DNA of 64,000 bases from Thalassotalea sp. Sam97 (GTDB lineage Bacteria; Pseudomonadota; Gammaproteobacteria; Enterobacterales; Alteromonadaceae). The notes beneath the pieces are model-generated. The model worked only from the letters and a program-made list of their open reading frames with translations, ran no database searches and was not told where the DNA came from. The translations under genes and the position numbers were made by a program. Below, piece after piece: positions 51,212-60,382 of the stretch; position 1 is the stretch's first letter; each line of letters starts with the position of its first letter. The stretch is taken from contig NZ_CP166919.1 of assembly GCF_041379765.1 (NCBI RefSeq), forward strand, positions 2,852,001 to 2,916,000, written 5' to 3'.

Positions 51212-52919
51212 AAAAGTCGTCTTTACTGACTTTTACTTCGGCGACGATGCCGCTACGAATAACAAAATCACCAAAACTTTCATCACCAAGCCGAGCTGCT
51301 ACCCAAGCGGCAATAAGCTCATCCATTTCCGCAAGCACCTGCGACGATGAAATATTGTCGCGGAATAATTTAGGAATGCGTGTACCTGCCGGATTTCCAC
51401 CTAGATAGAGATTATATTTATCAGGCCCTCGCCCGACTAAACCAACTTCCGCTAACATGGCCCTACCGCAACCATTAGGGCACCCAGTAACCCGGAAAAT
51501 AATATGTTCATTCGCAATGTCATGCTTAGTGAGTAATCCTTCAATTTGCGTGACAAAGCCTGGTAAAAACCGTTCCGCTTCTGCCATTGCCAAAGGGCAG
51601 GTAGGAAATGACACACAAGCCATCGAATTTTGCCGTTGCTGTGATTGACCTGAGTCTATTAGCCCATGCTGTATAGCCAACTGTTCGATTATGGCTTTAT
51701 CTTGCTCTGCAACGCCGGCAATAATGATATTTTGATTGGCGGTCATGCGAAAATCACCTTGATGTATTTTGGCGATCTCGCGCATTCCCGTTTTTAAAGG
51801 AGCATGTTGATTGTCGTAAATACGGCCATTCTCAACAAACAAGGTTAAATGGTGCAAGCCATCTACTCCCGCAATCCAACCAATGCGATCACCGCGAGAA
51901 GTAAATTGGTATGGCCTCGACTCAGCAAACGAAATACCCGCTCGATGCTCCACCTCTTGCCTAAATACATCAACACCGACCCGATCTAAGGTATATTTGG
52001 TTTTCGCATTTTTGCGATTAACGCGATTGCCCCAATCTCGCTGGGTAGTTACCACGGCCTCTGCCACGGCTAAAGTATGCTCAAGCGCAATAAAACCAAA
52101 ATCATCGGCTCGACGCGGATAGGTCGACTGGTCGCCAAAGGTCATCGCTAGGCCACCACCGACAAGCACATTAAAGCCGACTAACTTACCCTGCTCTGCA
52201 ATGGCAACAAAACTCAGATCGTTGGCATGAACATCAACATCGTTATCGGGGGGGATCACCACGCTGGTTTTAAATTTACGGGGTAAATATGTGTTACCTA
52301 ACACCGATTCAACAGGTTCTGTTTGCTCTACTTTTTCACCGTCTAGCCAAATTTCGGCATACGCATTGGTTTTAGGCAATAAGTGTTCGCTGATTTTGGC
52401 TGCCCATAGATAAGCCTGTTGGTGCAATTCTGATTGCACCGGGTTCGAGGTACACAGCACATTGCGATTTACGTCACCCGCTGTGGCGATAGAATCGATA
52501 CCTATTTTATTTAAGGTTTGATGCATCAACTTTATATGACGCTTAAGCACACCGTGAAACTGGAATGTTTGTCGCGTTGTAAGCCGAATGCTGCCATAAG
52601 ATGTGTATTCATCCGCAAAAGCATCGATTGCTAACCATTGCTTAGGCTTAATTATGCCGCCTGGCATTCTCGCGCGGAGCATAACATTATGTAACGGTTC
52701 AAGCTTTTGCTTACTGCGTTCGGCACGGATATCGCGATCATCTTGCTGATACATGCCATGAAAACGAATTAACTGAAAATTATCCGCTGTAAAGCCTCCC
52801 GTTATCGGGTCGTCAAGATCGTCACTGATGGTGCCGCGCAAATAATTCGACTCAGCTTTAATGCGCTCATTGTCAGCCAACTTACCAATAACGATTTTTG
52901 CTTGTGATTGACGAGACAT
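51204..52919 (-). CDS. cysI: Sulfite reductase (NADPH) hemoprotein beta subunit
   Basis: Siroheme/4Fe-4S subunit reducing sulfite to sulfide. 571 aa. The four cluster cysteines are in ACVSFPTCPLAMAEAE (near residue 440) and VTGCPNGCGRAML (near residue 480). LTTRQTFQFHG and other siroheme-binding Arg-rich stretches are present. The ATG at 52919 overlaps the cysJ stop by a base, so the operon is tightly coupled. Works with CysJ as an alpha8-beta4-type complex. Confidence 0.96.
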   Translation of the reverse strand: MSRQSQAKIVIGKLADNERIKAESNYLRGTISDDLDDPITGGFTADNFQLIRFHGMYQQDDRDIRAERSKQKLEPLHNVMLRARMPGGIIKPKQWLAIDAFADEYTSYGSIRLTTRQTFQFHGVLKRHIKLMHQTLNKIGIDSIATAGDVNRNVLCTSNPVQSELHQQAYLWAAKISEHLLPKTNAYAEIWLDGEKVEQTEPVESVLGNTYLPRKFKTSVVIPPDNDVDVHANDLSFVAIAEQGKLVGFNVLVGGGLAMTFGDQSTYPRRADDFGFIALEHTLAVAEAVVTTQRDWGNRVNRKNAKTKYTLDRVGVDVFRQEVEHRAGISFAESRPYQFTSRGDRIGWIAGVDGLHHLTLFVENGRIYDNQHAPLKTGMREIAKIHQGDFRMTANQNIIIAGVAEQDKAIIEQLAIQHGLIDSGQSQQRQNSMACVSFPTCPLAMAEAERFLPGFVTQIEGLLTKHDIANEHIIFRVTGCPNGCGRAMLAEVGLVGRGPDKYNLYLGGNPAGTRIPKLFRDNISSSQVLAEMDELIAAWVAARLGDESFGDFVIRSGIVAEVKVSKDDFYG

Positions 52920-54772
52920 TAGTAGACATCCTTCTGATAACGTTTGTTGATACGTAATTGTTTTAAATACCGCTCGGCTTGCTCTTCGCTTTGTTGACCA
53001 TGTTCAACCACAATGTCAACTAGCGCCTGATGTACATCTTTTGCCATACGGCTCATATCACCACACACATATAAATGGGCACCTTGCTCTAACCATTGCA
53101 TCACTTGTGCACCATGTTGACGCAACTTGTGTTGCACATATATTTTTTCCGCTTGATCACGAGAAAATGCGACGTCTAATTTAGTCAGCAAGCCAGACTT
53201 TACGTAGCTTTGCCACTCGACTTGATATAAAAAATCTTGGGTAAAGGTTTGTTCGCCAAAAAACAACCAGTTTTCACCACTGGCATTCGTCGCATCGCGA
53301 TGCTGTAAAAAACCTCGAAATGGCGCTACACCAGTACCTGGACCAACCATAATCACCTTAGTGTCTGGGTTGTCAGGTAAACGAAAGTTCGGATTTGGTT
53401 CGATAAACACTTTAACCTGTTCATCAACAGCTAAACGCTCAATGAGATAGCCCGAGCCACAACCAACTCGGCGTTGCTCGGTTTGTTCAATGTCACCACC
53501 GTTAACATCATAACTAAGTAAACCAACCGTTAAATGCACCTCATTCTCGACTTCCGCCTGACTCGAAGCAATGGAATACAAGCGAGGTGTTAGTACTGGC
53601 AGTAAATCAACCAATTGCTGAGCCGTTAAACGCGCTGGAAACTGTTGGATAATATCGACAAACTGCATGCTGTTCAGATAATCCCTAGTACTATTGGCAT
53701 TTGCTAACAATTGCTCAAGTTCACCATGACTAGCCATTGCGCCATATTTTACTAACGCGATTTTGTTGATTGCAGTAATTTCTTTATGCTCGGCTAACGC
53801 TTTATATAGCGTCATATTTTGCTCACTCACTACAACAGGCGCCTCTGCATCAAGCGAAAACTCATTGATTATACGTGTAATAAGCTGTGGCTCATTAGTT
53901 GGTAGAATACCCAAGGCATCGCCAGGTTGATAGGTTAGCCCTGAGCCTTCAACATCGAGTTCAAGATGATGAACCGTTTTATTTGAATCGCGACCAGTTA
54001 TTTTCTGATTATCAATCACTGTCGCTAAAAAGGGCTGGATTTTACTATAAGGTTTGGTTGTTGATTCTATTGAAGGACGCAAGCTAACAATGTTATCAAG
54101 ATTTTGCTGATTAATAGCGTTAGAAAATTCTTTACCGAGTTTTTCTAACGTCTGTTGTTGCCATTGTTGTACAGCCTCTTGAAAGTCGACATCACAATCA
54201 ACCCGTGCAAATAAACGCTGGGCACCAAGCTCAGCCAAACGCTCATCAAAGTCTTTACCTGTTTGGCAAAAATACTCATAGCTTGAATCACCAAGAGCTA
54301 ACACAGCATAAGACAAGTCATTAAGTTTGGCAGCGCGCTTAGAAAATAGGTACTCATGTAGCGCCATTGCATCATCGGGTGGCTCCCCTTCCCCATGTGT
54401 ACTTACAACAATAAGTACATACGACTCCGACTTTAATGATTTCGGCTTAAACTCTGTCATATTGGTTAAGGTTACCGTCAGCCCCAGCTGTTGCGCCGCA
54501 GCAAATACTTGTTGACCTATCGCTTTCGCGTTACCCGTTTGCGAGCCATATAATATGGTTAGCTCAGGGCTAACACTAACCGCAGCTACCGTGGATGTAT
54601 CTGGCGAACCATTTTCACTTTTCGCCGCCAAGTAACCACTCGCCCACGCTAACTGCAAAGGAGAATATATCGATATAGTTTGTTGAAGCTCTGCTAGCTG
54701 CTTTGACGACAAGGTAGAAGAGGTCGCTGCCACACTGTGATCTGCTGCTCGTGACATAATGCTTTTGCTCAC
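52919..54772 (-). CDS. cysJ: Sulfite reductase (NADPH) flavoprotein alpha subunit
   Basis: Diflavin reductase that carries electrons from NADPH through FAD and FMN to CysI. 617 aa: flavodoxin domain (ILYGSQTGNAKAIGQQV near residue 75), FAD-binding region (RLYSIASSQ near 400) and NADPH domain (MVGPGTGVAPFRGFLQ near 480, YVCGDMSRMAKDV near the end). The frame starts at GTG 54772; an ATG at 54757 is equally possible. First gene of cysJIH. CysB control is expected, but no site was identified in the 288-bp upstream region. Confidence 0.95.
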   Translation of the reverse strand: MSKSIMSRAADHSVAATSSTLSSKQLAELQQTISIYSPLQLAWASGYLAAKSENGSPDTSTVAAVSVSPELTILYGSQTGNAKAIGQQVFAAAQQLGLTVTLTNMTEFKPKSLKSESYVLIVVSTHGEGEPPDDAMALHEYLFSKRAAKLNDLSYAVLALGDSSYEYFCQTGKDFDERLAELGAQRLFARVDCDVDFQEAVQQWQQQTLEKLGKEFSNAINQQNLDNIVSLRPSIESTTKPYSKIQPFLATVIDNQKITGRDSNKTVHHLELDVEGSGLTYQPGDALGILPTNEPQLITRIINEFSLDAEAPVVVSEQNMTLYKALAEHKEITAINKIALVKYGAMASHGELEQLLANANSTRDYLNSMQFVDIIQQFPARLTAQQLVDLLPVLTPRLYSIASSQAEVENEVHLTVGLLSYDVNGGDIEQTEQRRVGCGSGYLIERLAVDEQVKVFIEPNPNFRLPDNPDTKVIMVGPGTGVAPFRGFLQHRDATNASGENWLFFGEQTFTQDFLYQVEWQSYVKSGLLTKLDVAFSRDQAEKIYVQHKLRQHGAQVMQWLEQGAHLYVCGDMSRMAKDVHQALVDIVVEHGQQSEEQAERYLKQLRINKRYQKDVY

Positions 54773-55060
54773 TAATAAAAATTATCTAACGTGAACAAAG
54801 AATAACTAGCACTAACTAAAACATAAAAGAATAAAAAAGGATTTTTTATATCTTTGGAGAATATAGGGAGAATATCAGGTTAATCATGTCAAAATTTTAC
54901 GTATCGGGTATTTCAATGATTAGAGAAATTAACAAAGTCATCTGAAGTAAGCCTATTATATTCTGTCCTCGCAATAATAGACTTACATTCAGCAAAACGG
55001 CATATAGATTAATAACGGCCTAGATCAGGACGCTAGCTTGGCTTGTTTAAGCAGTTAACC

Positions 55061-55354
55061 CTACGAAGCGCCTCCGAGTAACTTTTTAATAAAGCCTATA
55101 ATGACGAGTAGTACACCACCACCAACGCCACCGCCGGCAACGCTACCAAGAATGCTACTTAAATCCATACCGCCGGTACCAATATCCATACCAAACATGG
55201 CAAGAATTTGTCCGCCTAATCCACCGCCGAGAATACCAACAAGCGAGTTTAGTAAGGTACCAAGAGATAAGTTTTTCATCAAACTGCCTGCTACGTTGCC
55301 GCCAACAGCACCACTTATCAGTTGAATAATTACGGGTAATAAGGTTTCCATCAT
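55061..55354 (-). CDS. Glycine-rich hydrophobic small protein
   Basis: 97 aa from ATG 55354, where AAGAGG provides a good ribosome site; a longer frame from 55405 lacks one. The sequence is dominated by Gly-rich hydrophobic stretches (GAVGGNVAGSLM, LVGILGGGLGGQ, GSVAGGGVGGGVLLVIIGFI) and ends KKLLGGAS. The Gly-zipper-like pattern suggests membrane insertion or oligomerisation. I do not recognise a specific function. Monocistronic, in a gene-poor stretch. Confidence 0.65.
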   Translation of the reverse strand: MMETLLPVIIQLISGAVGGNVAGSLMKNLSLGTLLNSLVGILGGGLGGQILAMFGMDIGTGGMDLSSILGSVAGGGVGGGVLLVIIGFIKKLLGGAS

Positions 55355-55890
55355 TGTTTCCTCTTGTAAACATGGATACATAGATGCAAACGCAACAACA
55401 TGCACCTACAACTCTGGGAGGTAGTTGACCTCGCCACTTTTTGTAAGTTAACCGCTCGTATACTGCGGACTATATTGCTCGATCTAGTTGATTCAAAGCT
55501 AGGTTAACTCAGCTTGAAACTTCATCAAGTTTTCCCTAACTACCTAGTAAAAGGCTAGTCTGCATGATAATAAAATCAAATTTTAAGTAAATTATTTCAG
55601 GGGTTTGATGGCAGTTTTTCATAACTAGTGCAATGAATAAACTCTCAATTAAGGGCGTTCAATAAACACCGGTAAAATGTCTGCTATCTATATATCTATG
55701 GAAATAGACATAAAGCTACACAGGTTGTATTGCCGAGCACTTTATAGACAACTTTTGTCATCGAAAAAATACCCCATGGTAGATAGGCTGCGCTATTGAA
55801 CCTAGCGGACTCTTCAGAATAATTGTGGTTGATACAAAAAAGGCCTGATTGCTCAGGCCTTAGTCATATAAAGTATGAATACACTGCTAG
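55355..55890. other. Gene-free region upstream of the glycine-rich gene
   Basis: About 535 bp in which I see no supported coding sequence. The only clear element is the terminator at 55836-55861 belonging to the outer-membrane barrel gene. Confidence 0.5.
55836..55861 (-). terminator. Terminator after the TIGR04219 gene
   Basis: Stem AAGGCCTGA/TCAGGCCTT with a TTGC loop and a T run on the minus strand, about 30 nt after the stop. Confidence 0.88.
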
Positions 55891-56607
55891 TTAAAAGTGT
55901 ACTTCTAAACCAGCAAACACACCGTCAAATTTAAGGTCTGCATAGATATCGTCAACATCATCAAGTTCAACTTCAACAACGCGGTAACCTAGCTGAACAT
56001 CAACGTCAACAATCATATTGTCAACAAGGGCGTAAGCAACGCCGGCTTGGTAATCGGCTAATGTATTATCGCCAATCGCCAAAATATTACCTTCAGCAAA
56101 TACATCTAACCCCGTTAGAGGCAACGCCACTTCAGCAGATAGGTATAGCATTGGAATGTACGTGTCTACATTTAAGCTATCACCATTTGAGGTCACAAAG
56201 TCACCACCAAAGTCTTTGGCGGTTAAACCAAAATCGAATGAGAACAAGCCATTATCAAATAGCTCGTAGTACAAGGTGTAATCGGTGTACGTTACATCAA
56301 CCTCACCGTTGAGCTCACCGTCGATTAGCATCGCATCGAAACCAAATTCGAAACCTGCAGTCATTAATTCACTATGAGCAATTTTAACATTAGGAATCAG
56401 TGGTACAGGGTGTTCAACTTCAATATATAAGCGATTTTGTTTTTCACTCTCAAAATCGTATTCTGTTTGCATAGAGCTATCTGCATAGCTACCTTCAGCA
56501 GACATATCCCATAATTGCGCACCAGCGTATACACCAATAACATCAGCATTGGCATTCAGGCTGGTTAACATCATCATTGAACCGAGTAATGCAGCGGTCT
56601 TTTTCAT
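55891..56607 (-). CDS. TIGR04219-family outer membrane beta-barrel protein
   Basis: 238-aa outer membrane protein with a signal peptide (residues 1-21, ending NANA) and mature sequence of alternating amphipathic strands ending in an aromatic (GLEVHF), as in beta-barrels. DVIGVYAGAQLWDMSAEG at the mature start and VEHPVPLIPNVKIAHSE match the TIGR04219 family. Function unknown. The start is fixed by AAGGA upstream. It follows the DUF2333 gene by 7 nt on the same strand, so the two form an operon. Confidence 0.85.
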   Translation of the reverse strand: MKKTAALLGSMMMLTSLNANADVIGVYAGAQLWDMSAEGSYADSSMQTEYDFESEKQNRLYIEVEHPVPLIPNVKIAHSELMTAGFEFGFDAMLIDGELNGEVDVTYTDYTLYYELFDNGLFSFDFGLTAKDFGGDFVTSNGDSLNVDTYIPMLYLSAEVALPLTGLDVFAEGNILAIGDNTLADYQAGVAYALVDNMIVDVDVQLGYRVVEVELDDVDDIYADLKFDGVFAGLEVHF

Positions 56608-56614
56608 TATTATT

Positions 56615-57607
56615 TTATCCTTGGCTAAGGAGCTCTCTTAAGTCAATCAGGGCCGCATTGGCACGGGAGATATAATTAGCCATAACCAAGGAATGATTAG
56701 CGACTAACCCAAACCCATTGCCATTTAGAATCATAGGACTCCAAACCGTTTCCTGAGTAGCTTCAAGCTCTCTAATTATTTGGCTAACGCTAACGCTAGC
56801 ATTTTTATTTTGAAGAACATCGGCAAAATCGACCTCAATTGCTTGTAATAAGTGCAATAAAGCCCAACATGCGCCACGCGACTCATAGAATACATCATCT
56901 ATTTGCCACCAGCTAGTTTTTACCATAACCGAAGATGCACTGACTGTCGATTGTTGCGCCGTGCGATCGCCAGCTAAGTCGGTGTTAAGTTGATTACGAC
57001 CGACACTGGCACTCAGTCGTTGTGAATAGCTACCTAAACGTTTTTCGACTTCACGTAGCCAATCACTTAAATTATCTGCACGCGCATAAAACTGGGCATC
57101 CTGTACTAGAGGATCAGCAAGATCTTTACGATAAGCGTATAAATTTTGAATAGCATCCTGGTACTCACCTTCAGCAGAAGGAATTGCCCAATTACGATGA
57201 TCAATATTAAATTTTGGTTGGGCTTGCTTTAAATGCGCATTCTCTAATGACTGCGACTGTGAGCGTGAAAATGATTGTCGCATCGCAAGCGACATATCGC
57301 GGATCATTTCTAATGCGCCAAACTCCCATGCAGGAATATTATCAAGTAATACCGATGGTGGGGTTATATCATTAGCCAAATAGCCACCCGGCTTATTTAA
57401 TACCGTTTCGGCGACTTCAATTAGTGTAGTTGTTGTGGTGTAACCGACAACAGGCTTAACATTATCTACTTTTGCGTCATTAAGTGCGACTTCTCTTACG
57501 TTAAAGCTGTCGGGTTCAAAACTCCAAAAAACACCAAGCAAATAAAATAATAAAAACACGATAGCAACAACACCGGCTATCGATTTGGTAGAGACATTTA
57601 ACGCCAT
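56615..57607 (-). CDS. DUF2333 family inner-membrane protein
   Basis: 330-aa protein with one N-terminal transmembrane helix (about residues 9-29) and a large soluble, probably periplasmic part. The family-typical ending NGFGLVANHSLVMANYISRANAALIDLR and GGYLANDITPP near residue 75 identify DUF2333, a gammaproteobacterial family of unknown role. AAGGA lies upstream of ATG 57607. First gene of the pair with the TIGR04219 barrel, 28 bp after the copper-chaperone gene on the same strand, so possibly all three are co-transcribed. Confidence 0.85.
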   Translation of the reverse strand: MALNVSTKSIAGVVAIVFLLFYLLGVFWSFEPDSFNVREVALNDAKVDNVKPVVGYTTTTTLIEVAETVLNKPGGYLANDITPPSVLLDNIPAWEFGALEMIRDMSLAMRQSFSRSQSQSLENAHLKQAQPKFNIDHRNWAIPSAEGEYQDAIQNLYAYRKDLADPLVQDAQFYARADNLSDWLREVEKRLGSYSQRLSASVGRNQLNTDLAGDRTAQQSTVSASSVMVKTSWWQIDDVFYESRGACWALLHLLQAIEVDFADVLQNKNASVSVSQIIRELEATQETVWSPMILNGNGFGLVANHSLVMANYISRANAALIDLRELLSQG

Positions 57608-57635
57608 ATCATATCCTTACAGAAGCTTTTCAGAA

Positions 57636-58070
57636 TTATTGTCGAGCAAGCCCTTTTACAGGTACTTTAATAGTAGCAGTAGTTTGGTCGTCAAAATATA
57701 GGCTTAATTCAATTTCTTGCCCCGCGTGTAAACGTTGTTGCAACGCAAAAATCATGATGTGATAACCGTGTGGCTGCAAAACCGTATAATCGTTAGCTTC
57801 GATTGCAATGCTATTAACTTGTTGCATTTTCATCATATCACCATCCATGATGTGTTGATGCAATTCGATACGTTCACTGATATCAGAAGTGACGTTGACC
57901 AGTTTACGTTGCTGCTCACTATGGTTATGAATGTGCATATAAGCAGCACTGATTTTGGTACCAGGAATGGTTTCTTTTACATAATGATCGCTGATGATCA
58001 AATGATGCGCGCTGACTTGGCCTGAAAATAGTAAAAATAGGGTTGTAAGCAACAGAGTTAATCGTTTCAT
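57636..58070 (-). CDS. PCu(A)C periplasmic copper chaperone
   Basis: 144-aa periplasmic Cu(I) chaperone, the type that helps metallate cytochrome oxidase CuA/CuB centres. A signal peptide occupies residues 1 to about 21 (ending VSA). The copper ligands sit in ELHQHIMDGDMMKM (about residues 72-85) and HGYHIM (about 101-106), giving the family H-x(n)-M-x(n)-H-x-M pattern. Mature sequence also begins HHL. GAGG precedes the ATG. No oxidase genes are adjacent. Confidence 0.88.
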   Translation of the reverse strand: MKRLTLLLTTLFLLFSGQVSAHHLIISDHYVKETIPGTKISAAYMHIHNHSEQQRKLVNVTSDISERIELHQHIMDGDMMKMQQVNSIAIEANDYTVLQPHGYHIMIFALQQRLHAGQEIELSLYFDDQTTATIKVPVKGLARQ

Positions 58071-58200
58071 CGTAGCCTCAGGTTATCTAATCTGTGCTAC
58101 ATCATCGCTTATTTTTAACCTCCTCACAATCAACTATTAAAGGATTTACAATAATTTAAGCGCTATACCACAGTCGACACACTCGTTTCTTTATGTCTAT

Positions 58201-58539
58201 TTAGCATGCCTTTATTGGTCGCTCTCGAGTGCAAAAATAAATAACGAAAGCGACTAATATAAACGGCCATGCCATACCAACGCCCAACGCCAATAGACCA
58301 GCAACGACTGAGATACCGATAAACGCAATCAAGCCAAATACACTTACAAGTATCACCGTTAGAACAATACCTATAACCACTACAGCCAACGCCGAATAAC
58401 TCACCGCGGATAATAAATTAATATGCTGCTCAGCTAAAGCATCGCCTATTCCTAATAACTCTAAGGTTGAGATACCAAGCGCCCACGTCAGTAGCACAGA
58501 TACAACAATAGCTAACAATAAGGCTTTAAAAAACTTCAT
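58201..58539 (-). CDS. Small membrane protein next to the psp genes
   Basis: 112-aa protein of unknown function, starting at ATG 58539 with AGGA 8 nt upstream. Hydrophobic throughout with four likely transmembrane helices (about 4-22, 42-60, 62-82 and 84-104) and a basic tail (RERPIKAC). It is the last gene on the minus strand after pspA-microprotein-pspC, about 65 bp after pspC, so it may belong to the envelope-stress operon. Confidence 0.6.
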   Translation of the reverse strand: MKFFKALLLAIVVSVLLTWALGISTLELLGIGDALAEQHINLLSAVSYSALAVVVIGIVLTVILVSVFGLIAFIGISVVAGLLALGVGMAWPFILVAFVIYFCTRERPIKAC

Positions 58540-58604
58540 AACCAATTTCCTGCATTAAGCGACATTTATTTAAATGATTTGCTTACCAAAATTAAATGAT
58601 CGAT

Positions 58605-58808
58605 TTAATAACGACTTGGCATAACAAGCGCAGCAACAAAGTAGGCAACAATCGTTGTCATTGGCATCATGAACCCTAACACAACAACCGCGGCGCGAAC
58701 GCCAATAGTTGGTAAATCAAAATAACGAGCAACACCGGCGCAAACACCTGAAACGGTTTTATTTGCCATATCTTTACGTAATGTATTGTGATCGCTGCTA
58801 TATCTCAT
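58605..58808 (-). CDS. pspC: PspC-domain phage shock protein
   Basis: 67-aa membrane protein with the PspC domain: RKDMANKTVSGVCAGVARYFDLP, followed by a helix (VRAAVVVLGFMMP) and a second hydrophobic segment. GGAGA precedes the ATG. It is shorter than E. coli PspC, which has a C-terminal cytoplasmic part. Together with pspA it should form the membrane-stress response module. Confidence 0.88.
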   Translation of the reverse strand: MRYSSDHNTLRKDMANKTVSGVCAGVARYFDLPTIGVRAAVVVLGFMMPMTTIVAYFVAALVMPSRY

Positions 58809-58894
58809 GTTATTTCTCCAACAGATAAAAATTCATATTCAGTCTACGGCAACCACGCCATAGCATTAATGGTTAGCGACTATTCGCTATCTCT

Positions 58895-58993
58895 TTACTT
58901 AAATGATTGCGCTATACCAAATACGCCAGCGCCAACAAAAAAAGTAATAACCGGAACTAACCATAAGGTTATTGCTAATGATAATGGAAACAT
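58895..58993 (-). CDS. 32-aa membrane microprotein in the psp cluster
   Basis: A short frame between pspA and pspC encodes 32 residues starting MFPLSLAITLWLVPV and ending AQSFK, essentially one transmembrane helix with a basic C-terminus. A very strong ribosome site (GGGGGGAG) lies 1 to 3 nt before the ATG region, and the stop TAA is at 58895. It sits where pspB stands in E. coli but is less than half its size and lacks the coiled coil. Strength of the ribosome site, hydrophobicity and operon position support a real gene. Confidence 0.65.
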   Translation of the reverse strand: MFPLSLAITLWLVPVITFFVGAGVFGIAQSFK

Positions 58994-59026
58994 ACTCCCC
59001 CCAACCCCGCATTAAAGCGCAAACGA

Positions 59027-59689
59027 CTATGCGTTTGCCGCCTTTTGTTTCAATTCTTGAAGCTCACGCTCAACATCATCATTTTTTTCTAATGCAGCAA
59101 TTTCTTCATTTAAGGTTTTGCCTGCAGTGAAATCAAATGATTCAACCTGCGCTTCTAACTCATCAACCTTTTGTTGATAACGTTCAAACTTTGCAATAGC
59201 ACCATCAATATTGGTGGTGTGTAACACTTGCTTGGCTTGTAGTCGTACCGATGCTGACTGCTGGCGCATGGTAATCGCCTCTTGACGGCGTTTAGCTTCT
59301 TGCAACTTTTCCTGAAGACGGACACAGTCGGTTTGAATATCGTCAAGAACCGCACTCACCGATTCGACTTGTGTGTTCAGAGCATCTAATTCCGCTGTTA
59401 CATTTTGTTTTTCTTGTAACGCGGCACGAGCTAAATCGTCTCGGCCTTTGCTTAGCGCAAGCTCGGCGTTTTGCTGCCAGTGACTGACTTTACTTTCTAA
59501 TTGACGCTGTTGACGTACAGCCGTTTTCTTTTCAGCTAAATACTTGGCAGCATCGGTGCGCACATCAACGAGCGTCTCTTCCATTTCCTGAATGATCAAG
59601 CGGATCATTTTTTCCGGGTTTTCCGCTTTTTCGAGCAGTGCGTTGATGTTTGCGTTGATGATGTCTGTGAATCTTGAAAACATACCCAT
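59027..59689 (-). CDS. pspA: Phage shock protein A
   Basis: 220-aa PspA/IM30 (ESCRT-III-like) protein that coats the inner membrane under envelope stress and, in E. coli, inhibits PspF. Long coiled-coil helices dominate. The N-terminal GMFSRFTDIINANINALLEK amphipathic helix and PEKMIRLIIQEMEETLVDVR are diagnostic. AGGAG precedes the ATG. It is second in a probable operon, 20 bp after the exported 92-aa protein gene. No pspF regulator gene is in the window. Confidence 0.95.
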   Translation of the reverse strand: MGMFSRFTDIINANINALLEKAENPEKMIRLIIQEMEETLVDVRTDAAKYLAEKKTAVRQQRQLESKVSHWQQNAELALSKGRDDLARAALQEKQNVTAELDALNTQVESVSAVLDDIQTDCVRLQEKLQEAKRRQEAITMRQQSASVRLQAKQVLHTTNIDGAIAKFERYQQKVDELEAQVESFDFTAGKTLNEEIAALEKNDDVERELQELKQKAANA

Positions 59690-59708
59690 GATATACTCCT
59701 AAGGTTTC

Positions 59709-59987
59709 TTATTGCTCTTCGGCTACTTCAATTGGTGCTTCTAAAATCGTTACTGTTGGTACACCTTTGTCAGTAGATAACAGTGAATCGATTGAAAAGT
59801 TAGCAACTTGTTGCTCAACGCTATTAGCGACTTCTTGTGCCAACACCTCAACCACATGTTCTGTTTGCTGGCTCACTATGTAGCCTACATAAGTTTCTAG
59901 CGATACTTCTTCAGCTTGTGCAGGCGCCATTACTGATGCTGTTAATAGAGTTGCTACTAAGGCTGCTTTACTCGTTAGGTTTTTCAT
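59709..59987 (-). CDS. Small exported protein upstream of pspA
   Basis: 92 aa from ATG 59987 (AAGGAG upstream; a longer frame from 60038 is unlikely). A Sec signal peptide MKNLTSKAALVATLLTASVM ends at AQA near residue 26. The mature part is acidic and helical (YVGYIVSQQTEHVVEVLAQEVAN). I do not recognise a family. As first gene after the sigma-54-like promoter and directly before pspA, it is probably part of the envelope-stress response. Confidence 0.65.
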   Translation of the reverse strand: MKNLTSKAALVATLLTASVMAPAQAEEVSLETYVGYIVSQQTEHVVEVLAQEVANSVEQQVANFSIDSLLSTDKGVPTVTILEAPIEVAEEQ

Positions 59988-60068
59988 TGTCTTCTCCTTA
60001 ATTCCCATCTTGAGATAATTAGCTATGGCGCCTACCACTTAACTTTCGCCAACTTTGTCATTACTAAT

Positions 60069-60085
60069 TCAATCTGTGTGCCAAC
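60069..60085 (-). promoter_or_regulatory. Sigma-54-like promoter for the psp cluster
   Basis: TTGGCACACAGATTGAA on the minus strand: the -24 element TTGGCAC is perfect, while the -12 reads TTGA instead of TTGC with correct spacing. It lies about 80 bp upstream of the first gene. psp operons in enterobacteria use sigma-54 with PspF, which fits. Confidence 0.5.
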
Positions 60086-60252
60086 TTTTAAAAACACACC
60101 TAAACACATGTTTTAAAAGGATTTAATCAAAGCGAATCAACACCACACAAGAATTAACATAGATTTCACAAACCCATCATTTAGTTAATTTCACCAACAC
60201 GTTAGTAAAATTAACCACTCAATAAGATCGCGACTTTGTAAATCGCAGGTAT

Positions 60253-60276
60253 AAAAAAAGCAGCTATTCGCTGCTT
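60253..60276 (-). terminator. Terminator after the 31-aa microprotein gene
   Basis: Stem AAGCAGC/GCTGCTT with a TATTC loop and a run of seven T on the minus strand, about 107 nt after the microprotein stop. Confidence 0.8.
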
Positions 60277-60382
60277 GAAGTATCGATAGTTAGGTAACAC
60301 ATTAATTAATATAGAGAAATCACCAAATCAGAGCTGATAATAAATAACCAAGAAGTATTGTAGGTGAGGGTTAACGCTTGAG

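Larger units (their letters stand above)
59988..60382. other. Regulatory region upstream of the psp cluster
   Basis: About 395 bp: the sigma-54-like promoter for the psp cluster (60069-60085) and the terminator of the 31-aa microprotein gene (60253-60276). No further gene was recognised. Confidence 0.5.
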
